Shown here: positions 51,975 to 59,221 of the stretch, in pieces
Position numbering within the stretch: position 1 is the first letter of the stretch
Layout of the letters: each line of letters opens with the position of its first letter
Source: CBFHSF01 sp965661055
GTDB lineage: Bacteria; Bacteroidota; Bacteroidia; Flavobacteriales; Schleiferiaceae
Assembly (NCBI GenBank): GCA_965661055.1
Contig: CBFICS010000002.1
Coordinates: 124,001-188,000 of the forward strand
Length of the DNA stretch: 64,000 bases
Direction of reading: 5' to 3'
Program-made: the position numbers and the translations under genes
Notes under the pieces: generated by a model
Told to the model about the DNA's origin: nothing
The model's database searches: none
The model's input: only the letters and a program-made list of their open reading frames with translations

Positions 51975-52514
51975 TCACTCAGTCACTCTAAAAATGTCTA
52001 CTTCATGAGTACAATAAAGCAAGTTATTATCATAATCTAAGATGATCCTATGATCTAATTTGATGCCTGCCTTCAATAACTCCTCTTTTATGAGATATAA
52101 TTTAAAGTTATGTGAATCAAAGTCAATAGAATTTGATTCAGTAAATTTATTTTTACCTTCCTTCATAAAATAATGACCTTTCCAGTCCCAAGAAACCTCC
52201 CCTTTTAGATAAGTCATTTTAATGATTCTATCAAACTCATAGTCCATGTCTAGGTCTTCATTATTCGTATCGGAAGGTAGTTTTGCAGTTTGTTTAATTT
52301 CAATAGAAAAAGCCCCATAAGATTTGGACTTAGAAACAGTAGTAATCTCCTCATTTCCATTAATTTGTGTAGACATTAAGGATTCCAAATTGACAAAAGC
52401 ATTGGCTAGAGCGGCTTCATAACTGTTGCCCGAACCTTCGCTAATTAAGGTTATGGTTTGAGAGAATACAGAAAGCGAAAGAAGGCTTAGTGCAAAAGTT
52501 AGAAAGTATTTCAT
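51975..52514 (-). CDS. Exported protein of unknown function
   Basis: A 179-residue protein with signal peptide MKYFLTFALSLLSLSVFSQ. The mature part includes GSGNSYEAALANAFVNLESLM, which resembles the LPP20/FlgT-like segment of exported proteins (conserved Ala-rich helix with a short acidic loop). No catalytic residues are clear. The ATG at 52512-52514 lies 4 bp after the DUF6265 stop, so it is the second gene of a small operon. Confidence 0.65.
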   Translation of the reverse strand: MKYFLTFALSLLSLSVFSQTITLISEGSGNSYEAALANAFVNLESLMSTQINGNEEITTVSKSKSYGAFSIEIKQTAKLPSDTNNEDLDMDYEFDRIIKMTYLKGEVSWDWKGHYFMKEGKNKFTESNSIDFDSHNFKLYLIKEELLKAGIKLDHRIILDYDNNLLYCTHEVDIFRVTE

Positions 52515-52518
52515 CGGG

Positions 52519-52953
52519 TTATTTTTTTTCAAATAGAAACCTAACATCACGTCCGTTTCCCTTTAAGGAAACCAAGAGTTCATGGTCGGAGTTTTTTTGG
52601 TAGGTTATAGAAGTCGGGAAGTCGTTTTTAGGATTTTCAAAGGTCCAACTGTTTTCTTCAGAAAGGGTTAACGGGAAAACGATGGTGCTGTCAACTTGTG
52701 GTAATTTAACCGTATAGAGCAGAACCCCTTTTCTAGAAAGGATTTCTAACCTTTCAAAAACGGTAGTGTCTCCTTCATTAATAATTAAACCTTCACCTTC
52801 CAGTCTTCCTTCGTGAAAGGTCCATCGTTCAACAGGCCGACCTGCCATTTCTACCCAGGTGCCATCAAGAAAGGAAAGGGATGAAACAGGGACTTCTCTT
52901 TGGCATGAGTATAGTGAAACGACAAGAAGAGAGAGTATGGTTAGTTTTTTCAT
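52519..52953 (-). CDS. DUF6265 family lipoprotein
   Basis: This 144-residue protein has a lipoprotein signal (MKKLTILSLLVVSLYSCQRE). The DUF6265 core begins SFLDGTWVEMAGRPVERWTF and includes FENPKNDFPTSITYQ, a family-typical Asn-Pro-x-x-Asp-Phe-Pro motif. Function is unknown. The ATG at 52951-52953 is chosen over an earlier in-frame one. A 130-bp stretch of this gene (52751-52880) is nearly identical to part of the broken copy at 50562-50691. Confidence 0.8.
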   Translation of the reverse strand: MKKLTILSLLVVSLYSCQREVPVSSLSFLDGTWVEMAGRPVERWTFHEGRLEGEGLIINEGDTTVFERLEILSRKGVLLYTVKLPQVDSTIVFPLTLSEENSWTFENPKNDFPTSITYQKNSDHELLVSLKGNGRDVRFLFEKK

Positions 52954-53070
52954 GGGTTTGTTGTTCTGTTTTCCGCGCAACGGGGGCCACCATCCTCCGC
53001 CCCAGTTTCAAGGTAGTTACATTTTTTTAAAGGTAAAAGAGTCACACGAGTGTAGCCGAATAGATTTACG

Positions 53071-53445
53071 CTATTTCTTTAGCAGGTTCATTTTCAACTC
53101 CATTACTCGAGCTATGGTGTTAGCTCTAGATTTCATTTCTTCTGCCAACTCACCCTGGTGGCTATCGTCAATGGTTTTGATAAAGTGGTTAAGCCAAATG
53201 TCAAAATGGTCTCTCTTAAATTCAATTCTTTTATTGAGAATGATATGAGGCCTCATGGGATTGCCTTGATAGTCATCCCCTCCAAAGAGAATCTGATTCC
53301 AAAAATCTGCTACCCTATCTAGGTGATGAGGTAAGTCATCCGCGTGAATGTGATCAAAGAAAAATGAGATCTTAGGGTCCGACAAGAGTTTATCATAAAA
53401 ACTTACAATAACCCTATGAATATCTTGACGGTTTTTGAAGTCCAT
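53071..53445 (-). CDS. Group III truncated haemoglobin
   Basis: This 124-residue protein has the truncated globin fold (RVIVSFYDKLLSDPKISFFF) with a likely proximal His within RPHIILNKRIEF or NHFIKTIDD and the group-III motif ADFWNQILFGGDDYQGNP. It starts one base before the E1 fusion's stop (TAATG), so translation is coupled. It binds O2 or NO. Lying behind E1 and paaD, it may handle O2 or NO for the phenylacetyl-CoA epoxidase; this is inference. Confidence 0.87.
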   Translation of the reverse strand: MDFKNRQDIHRVIVSFYDKLLSDPKISFFFDHIHADDLPHHLDRVADFWNQILFGGDDYQGNPMRPHIILNKRIEFKRDHFDIWLNHFIKTIDDSHQGELAEEMKSRANTIARVMELKMNLLKK

Positions 53446-55517
53446 TAAAACTCAAAAATTTCTCTCATTCTTTGTTCCACCTTGTCTGCATTGGGAATCA
53501 TAGTAAATTCTAACGTAGAGTTTAGTGGAATTGCTGGAGTATTTACCGCGCCAATCACCTCAACAGGAGCATCTAAGTTTTTGAAACAATTCTTTTGGAT
53601 AAGTCCGGCGATAGACTGTGCAAATGTGTTTCCTTCAGGCTCTTCTGTAACCACAAGACATTTGCCGTGTCTGTTTACGGTTTCGTAAATCATTTCAGTG
53701 TCTAGTGGCACCAAAGTTCTTAGGTCAATGATTTCAACCTTTCCAGGGAATGCTTTAGCGGCTTTTTGCGCCCAGTACACACCCATGCCGTAAGAAATAA
53801 TGGCTAAGGTGTCTCCGTTGCTTACATTCTCTTCTGTAGCAGAAATCACTACTCTACCTTTACCAAAAGGAATGACATAGTCTTCATCTGGCTCAATGGT
53901 TTTAGCGCCTTCTGTTCCTTTGATTTTTGACCAATACAATCCTTTGTGTTCTAGCATAACACATGGGTTTGGATCGTAATAGGCAGACTTCATTAAACCT
54001 TTTAAATCGGCGCCGGTGCTTGGGTATGCAATTTTAATTCCTCGTTTGTTTGTTAGAACCGACTCTACAGAACTAGAGTGGTAAGGGCCTCCAGAGCCAT
54101 ATGCCCCAATAGGTACTCTAATTACTGAGCTTACAGGCCACTTTCCGGTAGATAGGTAAAAGCTACGGCTAACTTCAGTAAATAATTGGTTTAGACCGGG
54201 CCAGATATAATCAGCAAATTGGACCTCAACAAATGGTTTAAGCCCTGCCACAGACATTCCAACGGTTGATCCGATAATAAACGCCTCTTGAATAGGAGTA
54301 TTGAAAACCCTGTCATCTCCGAATTTTTGTGCGAGGGTAGCTGCTTCTCTAAATACACCGCCTAACCTTCCGCCAACATCTTGTCCGTATAATAAGGCTT
54401 CAGGATGCTTTGCCATAATTTCTTGAATAGCAAAAAGGGCGGCGTCAACCATTACCGTCTTTTCTTTACCCTTAGGTTCTCTTTCTCCTTTTTCTTCTGT
54501 GATGGGAGTAGGAGCGAAAATGTGGTCTGTTAGGTCTTCTGGTCTTGGGTCTTCTGCTTTTAAGGCTTCTTGATAATCTGCTTCAACAGTTGCTTTGGCG
54601 TCGTTTTCAATTTTTAAGATGTCTTCTTCAGACACCCCTAATAAGATAAGGTCGTTTTTAAATCTTGGGTAGGGATCTCTTTGCGCCGCCTCTTCAAGGT
54701 CGTCGCGATACCATTCTTTTCTAACTCCAGAAGTATGGTGACCCAAAAGGGGAACTTTTGCGTGAACTAGGAACGGCCTTCTTTCTTCTCTAACCAGATT
54801 GATTACCTCGTTCATGGTTTCATAACTCTCTAAAAAGTCTGCACCATCTATTGAGCGAGTTTCTATTCCGTGAAAACCTGCAGCGTATTCCGCGGCATTC
54901 TGAGCTCTAGTTTCGGCCTCGTTGGCAGAAATGTCCCAACCGTTATCTTGAACTAAATAAATAATAGGGAACTGCTTTAAAGCAGCCATTTGTAAAGCTT
55001 CTGCTATTTCACCTTCGGTCATGGCTGCATCGCCAATAGAGCACACAACCACAGGAAACTCTCCTTTTTTGGCTAGGCCGTGGGTTTCTTTATACTGAAC
55101 CCCCATGGCAACCCCGGTAGTAGGAATTGCTTGCATTCCGGTGGCAGAACTTTGGTGAGGAATTTTCGGAAATCCTTTACGGTTTAAGGATGGGTGACTA
55201 TAATAAGTCCTTCCTCCAGAAAACGGATCATCTCTCTTCGCAAGGAGTTGAAGCATAAGTTCATAAGGCTTCATGCCTATACCTAAAAGAATAGAATCGT
55301 CACGGTAATATGGACTTACAAAATCTATTTCGGTAAGCTGCATTCCGGTAGCTAACTGAATGGCTTCATGGCCTCTACTAGTAGCATGAACATACTTGGC
55401 TGTAACCTCTTTATTTTCTTCATAAAGCTCTGCCATCGCTTTGGCAGTAGCCATTTTAGAAAATGCTTCTAATAAAATCGTTTTTGAAATTTTTCTTTCC
55501 GTCGATTTTGTGCTCAT
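53445..55517 (-). CDS. Fused 2-oxoacid dehydrogenase E1 alpha-beta (thiamine diphosphate)
   Basis: A 690-residue fusion of E1 alpha (residues about 1-340) and E1 beta (about 350-690). The ThDP site is in CSIGDAAMTEGEIAEALQ and VQDNGWDISANEAE; the beta part has YGQDVGGRLGGVFREAATLA, FNTPIQEAFI and SYGMGVYWAQ. It catalyses decarboxylation and acyl transfer to lipoyl-E2 of branched-chain or other 2-oxo acids; E2 and E3 are not nearby. Its stop overlaps the globin start, and paaD ends 89 bp upstream, so it may feed phenylacetyl-CoA from phenylpyruvate, though branched-chain 2-oxo acids are the standard substrate. Confidence 0.9.
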   Translation of the reverse strand: MSTKSTERKISKTILLEAFSKMATAKAMAELYEENKEVTAKYVHATSRGHEAIQLATGMQLTEIDFVSPYYRDDSILLGIGMKPYELMLQLLAKRDDPFSGGRTYYSHPSLNRKGFPKIPHQSSATGMQAIPTTGVAMGVQYKETHGLAKKGEFPVVVCSIGDAAMTEGEIAEALQMAALKQFPIIYLVQDNGWDISANEAETRAQNAAEYAAGFHGIETRSIDGADFLESYETMNEVINLVREERRPFLVHAKVPLLGHHTSGVRKEWYRDDLEEAAQRDPYPRFKNDLILLGVSEEDILKIENDAKATVEADYQEALKAEDPRPEDLTDHIFAPTPITEEKGEREPKGKEKTVMVDAALFAIQEIMAKHPEALLYGQDVGGRLGGVFREAATLAQKFGDDRVFNTPIQEAFIIGSTVGMSVAGLKPFVEVQFADYIWPGLNQLFTEVSRSFYLSTGKWPVSSVIRVPIGAYGSGGPYHSSSVESVLTNKRGIKIAYPSTGADLKGLMKSAYYDPNPCVMLEHKGLYWSKIKGTEGAKTIEPDEDYVIPFGKGRVVISATEENVSNGDTLAIISYGMGVYWAQKAAKAFPGKVEIIDLRTLVPLDTEMIYETVNRHGKCLVVTEEPEGNTFAQSIAGLIQKNCFKNLDAPVEVIGAVNTPAIPLNSTLEFTMIPNADKVEQRMREIFEF

Positions 55518-55587
55518 CTGTTTTCAAATCTTTGCGCAAATATCGTAAAATTAGACGGGGAACCTTTAGTTTTTTAGAGGATTTACA

Positions 55588-55601
55588 TCCCGCGAAAGCG
55601 G
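55588..55601. repeat. Dispersed palindromic repeat, perfect copy downstream of paaD
   Basis: TCCCGCGAAAGCGG, exact reverse complement of CCGCTTTCGCGGGA, begins 5 bp after the paaD stop and lies between paaD and the E1 gene. Confidence 0.65.
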
Positions 55602-55605
55602 AAAA

Positions 55606-56094
55606 TCAGAGGCATTTAAAATAATCAAAAGGCTCTTTACAGTCGTTGCATTGGTACTGGGCTTTGCATGCTGTAGACCCAAACTGACTTACCAGGCGGG
55701 TGTTTTTGCTTTTGCACTGAGGACAGCCTACTTCAACCGCTTTGCTGAAAAGCTCTCTCTTGTCTCCGGTACCCTCTACGGGAGGAGCAATGCCAAATTC
55801 TTCAAGCTTTTGTCGTGCGTCTTCTGTTAGCCAAGCGGTTGTCCATGCTGGACTCATAACTAATTCAACGGTTACTTTTTCAAACCCTTTGCTGATTAGC
55901 TCTGATTTAATGTCCTCGGCGATAGTGTCCATGGCCGGGCATCCAGAATAAGTCGGAGTGATTTTTACATGAATTTGAGAATCATTGATGATGACATCTC
56001 TGACCACACCCATGTCAACAACCGTTAAAACTGGTATTTCCGGGTCTTTTACACTTTGTAAAATTTCTAATATTGATTCTTTTGTGTCTTTCAT
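55606..56094 (-). CDS. paaD: Phenylacetyl-CoA epoxidase accessory subunit PaaD
   Basis: A 162-residue protein with an N-terminal MIP18/DUF59 domain (SVKDPEIPVLTVVDMGVVRD, TPTYSGCPAMDTI) and a C-terminal zinc ribbon (GCPQCKSKN and CKAQYQCNDCKEPFDYFKC). It likely assembles the iron centre of PaaA. The ATG at 56092-56094 is chosen over a TTG three codons upstream. A TACCTTTG element sits directly upstream. Separated from paaC by a gene for an outer-membrane protein. Confidence 0.93.
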   Translation of the reverse strand: MKDTKESILEILQSVKDPEIPVLTVVDMGVVRDVIINDSQIHVKITPTYSGCPAMDTIAEDIKSELISKGFEKVTVELVMSPAWTTAWLTEDARQKLEEFGIAPPVEGTGDKRELFSKAVEVGCPQCKSKNTRLVSQFGSTACKAQYQCNDCKEPFDYFKCL

Positions 56095-56100
56095 GCTTTG

Positions 56101-56108
56101 CAAAGGTA
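56101..56108 (-). promoter_or_regulatory. -7 element immediately before paaD
   Basis: Minus-strand TACCTTTG ends 6 bp before the ATG; an internal promoter here would give a leaderless or near-leaderless paaD transcript. Confidence 0.4.
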
Positions 56109-56115
56109 GAAAGAA

Positions 56116-57033
56116 TTAAGACGGATTTAAATGAAAACGATAAACGAGTCGCACATTGAAGACAAGTCCGTCTTTAAAGTCGTAATTGAGTTGTTTTCGC
56201 GTATCGCCAAATCGAAAGGCAGAAAGCCCCCAAGTTATTTGGTCTTTAAGGTCATAGATTCTATAGTTCCTTCCTATGGAATATCCCACAAGGGTTTCTA
56301 ATAAAACGGATTGGGTCAGTGAAAAAGAAAGATAGGTAGAAAGTTCATTGGTTGACTTGTTCAGGTATTCACCATTGGGCTGGTATACAGGGTTATGAAG
56401 GTTGTAGGATCGGACCATAGCATTAAACCTCAGTCCAGTTTTCAACCAGGGGAGACTTTGGTAGTTTACATCTAGAAAAAGGGGTAGGGTAGTATTTATT
56501 TCAAATCGCTTAGAGGGGTTGGTGTAGTAGAATCCAATTAGAGGGACGAAAAAAGGACCAAAAAGCTCATCGTTGGCGTAAAGGCCTACAGAGAAGTTTT
56601 TTCTTTTAGAGAGTGTTTTTTTAAATTGTACAAACCCTCCGAATTGAAAGTCGTTTGCATTGATTTCTCCTTTAAAATCGGAAGCTAACTTAGGAAGTGC
56701 AACCCAAGTACTCTTCCAGTTTTTAGAATGTCTTATTTGAACACCCCCCTTGAGTTGTACTGAAAAAACTTCAGTAAGGTTGTTTTTGGTTGGATCTGTT
56801 CTTGAGGAGAGTTTTTCGGCAAACCCACCAAAAAGCAAGGTGTAGTTTGAGTCAATGACAAGGGGAAGTAAAAAATCGAGGTTAAACTCCTGAATCCGGG
56901 TTCCGTTGGTTAATGTGTCAAATTGATTTATGGGAGTATTTGTATGTCCCAATTTAACCAAATCAACGTATTGTTGACTAGTAGCGTGAAATCCTAAGCT
57001 TAAAAAAAGCGAGACAAAAAAAGGACGATGCAT
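56116..57033 (-). CDS. Outer-membrane beta-barrel protein (DUF6268-like) within the paa operon
   Basis: A 305-residue exported protein with signal peptide MHRPFFVSLFLSLGFHATSQ, many amphipathic strands and a C-terminal barrel end (GLVFNVRLVYRFHLNPS). It resembles the DUF6268 group of Bacteroidota outer-membrane proteins. It is located 38 bp after paaC and 21 bp before paaD on the same strand, so it is in the epoxidase operon. A role as channel for phenylacetate or another aromatic acid is plausible but unproven. Confidence 0.75.
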   Translation of the reverse strand: MHRPFFVSLFLSLGFHATSQQYVDLVKLGHTNTPINQFDTLTNGTRIQEFNLDFLLPLVIDSNYTLLFGGFAEKLSSRTDPTKNNLTEVFSVQLKGGVQIRHSKNWKSTWVALPKLASDFKGEINANDFQFGGFVQFKKTLSKRKNFSVGLYANDELFGPFFVPLIGFYYTNPSKRFEINTTLPLFLDVNYQSLPWLKTGLRFNAMVRSYNLHNPVYQPNGEYLNKSTNELSTYLSFSLTQSVLLETLVGYSIGRNYRIYDLKDQITWGLSAFRFGDTRKQLNYDFKDGLVFNVRLVYRFHLNPS

Positions 57034-57071
57034 TTTTGGTTATTGTATGATCGTCCTAAGTTATTATTTTT

Positions 57072-57821
57072 TTACCACTTTGCGTCTGGGTAAGACTTCG
57101 GTAGGTATTGCATTTCTGCGAGAATGTAACCGAGGTGTTCAGAGTGCTCTCCGTTTCTTCCACCGGTTTGCCCCCAAGTTGATTCTGGAACTTTCAGAGT
57201 TGCCATTTCAAACACTTGCGAAACTTTTTTCATCCAATCTTCTTTTAGAGAAGCCGGATCAACCCCCCAACCTTCTTCAACAGAAGTTTTGTCATTTTCG
57301 TCCGATTCAAATAGCTCTGGAGTCCATGCCCAAAGGTTTTCTAGGGCTTCTTCCATTTTTGCTTTTGACTCTTCGGTTCCGTCACCTAAACGAATAACCC
57401 ACTCTGCAGTATACTGAGCGTGGTAACTTACTTCTTTTATCGACTTTTCTGCTATGGCAGCAATTTGTTCATCATTGCTTTTTCTTAGTTTTTCTAACAA
57501 GTAGAAGTGATACGTATCAAAGAAAAACTGACGAAGTATTGTGTTTCCCCAATGTCCGTTTGGAGTCTCAACCATGAGGTGATTATTAAACTCAGGGACA
57601 TCTCTATGATAAGCGTAGGTGTCTTCTGTTTTTTCGCCCCCTTCTAAATTAGCCGCATATTGGTAGTAACTTCTAGCTTGCCCAATAAGGTCTAGAGAGA
57701 TGTTGGTTAGGGCTATGTCTTGTTCTAACACGGGACCATGACCACACCACTCAGCCAATCTCTGTCCGAGAATTAATGTGTCATCTGCCCAACGCAGAAG
57801 TGCTTTTACTTTTGTATTCAT
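57072..57821 (-). CDS. paaC: Phenylacetyl-CoA epoxidase subunit PaaC
   Basis: A 249-residue ferritin-like structural partner of PaaA. It shows the helices LLRWADDTLILGQRLAEWCG, ALTNISLDLIGQARSYYQYA and HAQYTAEWVIRLGDGTEES and lacks the full di-iron ligand set. It scaffolds the epoxidase and binds PaaA. It follows paaB by 13 bp. Confidence 0.96.
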   Translation of the reverse strand: MNTKVKALLRWADDTLILGQRLAEWCGHGPVLEQDIALTNISLDLIGQARSYYQYAANLEGGEKTEDTYAYHRDVPEFNNHLMVETPNGHWGNTILRQFFFDTYHFYLLEKLRKSNDEQIAAIAEKSIKEVSYHAQYTAEWVIRLGDGTEESKAKMEEALENLWAWTPELFESDENDKTSVEEGWGVDPASLKEDWMKKVSQVFEMATLKVPESTWGQTGGRNGEHSEHLGYILAEMQYLPKSYPDAKW

Positions 57822-57834
57822 TCTTTAGGAAGGA

Positions 57835-58122
57835 TTACATGTGTCCGACTTCGTCGGGAATTTCATAAAATGTTGGATGTCTGTAAACTTTGTCATCACT
57901 TGGAGTAAACAAAGGTTCTTTTTCGTCTGGAGAAGAAGCGGTAATTGCATCAGACTCAACCACCCAAATACTTACACCTTCAGATCTTCTAGTATAAACA
58001 TCACGAGCATTTTTTATAGCCATATCTGCATCAGGTGCGTGAAGGCTACCCACATGTTTGTGACTAAGTCCGTTTTTACTTCTAATAAATACTTCCCAAA
58101 TTTTCCAATTATCCTTATCCAT
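57835..58122 (-). CDS. paaB: Phenylacetyl-CoA epoxidase subunit PaaB
   Basis: A 95-residue small subunit with IWEVFIRSKNGLSHKHVGSL and DADMAIKNARDVYTRRSEGV. It bridges PaaAC heterodimers and is needed for activity. It lies 11 bp behind paaA. Confidence 0.95.
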   Translation of the reverse strand: MDKDNWKIWEVFIRSKNGLSHKHVGSLHAPDADMAIKNARDVYTRRSEGVSIWVVESDAITASSPDEKEPLFTPSDDKVYRHPTFYEIPDEVGHM

Positions 58123-58133
58123 GATATGATTTA

Positions 58134-59093
58134 TTACGCAGCGGTAGTTTTAGATTTTTCTGACCGGGCGGCAGCTTTTTTGGCGTAGGCATTCGCAGCC
58201 TCACGAACCCAAGCTCCTTCCTCATGAGCTTTTACTCTAGCCGAAAGTCTTTGTTTGTTACAAGGTCCGTTTCCTTTAATCACGTTAAAGAACTCCTCCC
58301 AATTGATTTCACCAAAGTCATAGTGACCTTTTTCCTCGTTCCATTTTAAGTCTGGATCAGGAATGGTAAGTCCTAAGAACTCTGCTTGAGGAACCGTCTT
58401 GTCAATAAATTCTTGTCTTAGTTCATCATTTGACTTACGCTTGATTTTCCATTTCATGGATTGCGCAGAGTTTGGAGAATTATCGTCTGTAGGACCAAAC
58501 ATCATCAAAGAGGGCCACCACCATCTGTTCAATGCATCTTGTGCCATTTTCTTCTGGTCATCCGTTCCGTTGGCAAGGTGCATCATGATTTCATAACCTT
58601 GTCTTTGGTGGAAAGATTCTTCCTTACAAATTTTCACCATTGCTCTGGCGTACGGTCCGTATGAAGTACGACAAAGCATTACTTGGTTTTGAATGGCAGC
58701 ACCATCTACCAACCAACCAATGGCTCCCATGTCTGCCCAGCTTGCGGTAGGGTAGTTAAATATTGATGAATACTTTGCCTTGCCAATCAAAAGGTCATTA
58801 ACCATGTCTTGACGGTCAGCTCCTAAAGTTTCTGCAGCAGAATACAAGTACAAACCATGACCGGCTTCATCTTGAACCTTTGCGAGTAATATCAATTTTG
58901 AGCGTAAAGAAGGGGCACGGGTAATCCAGTTCGCCTCGGGCAACATTCCAACAACTTCACTGTGTGCGTGCTGTGAAATCTGACGAATTAACGTTTTCCT
59001 GTAATGGTCCGGCATCCAATCTTTAGGCTCAATTTTGTTTTCAGCATCAACATATGCTTGGAAATTTTCCTCCAATGATTTAGTCTCTCCCAT
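58134..59093 (-). CDS. paaA: Phenylacetyl-CoA epoxidase catalytic subunit PaaA
   Basis: A 319-residue di-iron oxygenase subunit that inserts O2-derived oxygen into phenylacetyl-CoA to make the 1,2-epoxide. Candidate ligands are in the helices SHLLAKVQDEAGHGLYLYSA-like AKVQDEAGHGLYLYS and KICKEESFHQRQGYEIM (two Glu-x-x-His). The ATG at 59091-59093 is preferred to one 30 codons upstream, since MGETKSLEENF is the usual N-terminus. It begins the operon paaA-B-C-OMP-D, with paaE divergent. Confidence 0.97.
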   Translation of the reverse strand: MGETKSLEENFQAYVDAENKIEPKDWMPDHYRKTLIRQISQHAHSEVVGMLPEANWITRAPSLRSKLILLAKVQDEAGHGLYLYSAAETLGADRQDMVNDLLIGKAKYSSIFNYPTASWADMGAIGWLVDGAAIQNQVMLCRTSYGPYARAMVKICKEESFHQRQGYEIMMHLANGTDDQKKMAQDALNRWWWPSLMMFGPTDDNSPNSAQSMKWKIKRKSNDELRQEFIDKTVPQAEFLGLTIPDPDLKWNEEKGHYDFGEINWEEFFNVIKGNGPCNKQRLSARVKAHEEGAWVREAANAYAKKAAARSEKSKTTAA

Positions 59094-59121
59094 AATTAAA
59101 ATCTTTATTGAGATGATTTTA

Positions 59122-59129
59122 CAAATGTA
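59122..59129 (-). promoter_or_regulatory. -7 promoter element of paaA
   Basis: TACATTTG on the minus strand, 28 bp before the paaA ATG, in the divergent paaA-paaE region. Confidence 0.5.
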
Positions 59130-59167
59130 TAAAATCACTTTCTTTAAAAACCTTGTATCATCCCAAA

Positions 59168-59196
59168 TTGTTCTATCGTTCAAAATATTACATTTG
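59168..59196 (+). promoter_or_regulatory. Promoter of paaE
   Basis: TTG at 59168-59170 and TACATTTG at 59189-59196 with 18-bp spacing give a full Bacteroidota -33/-7 promoter, 25 bp before the ATG at 59222. The -7 box is identical to that of the divergent paaA. Confidence 0.6.
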
Positions 59197-59221
59197 CACC
59201 ATTAAAAAAAAGGGAAATCCC

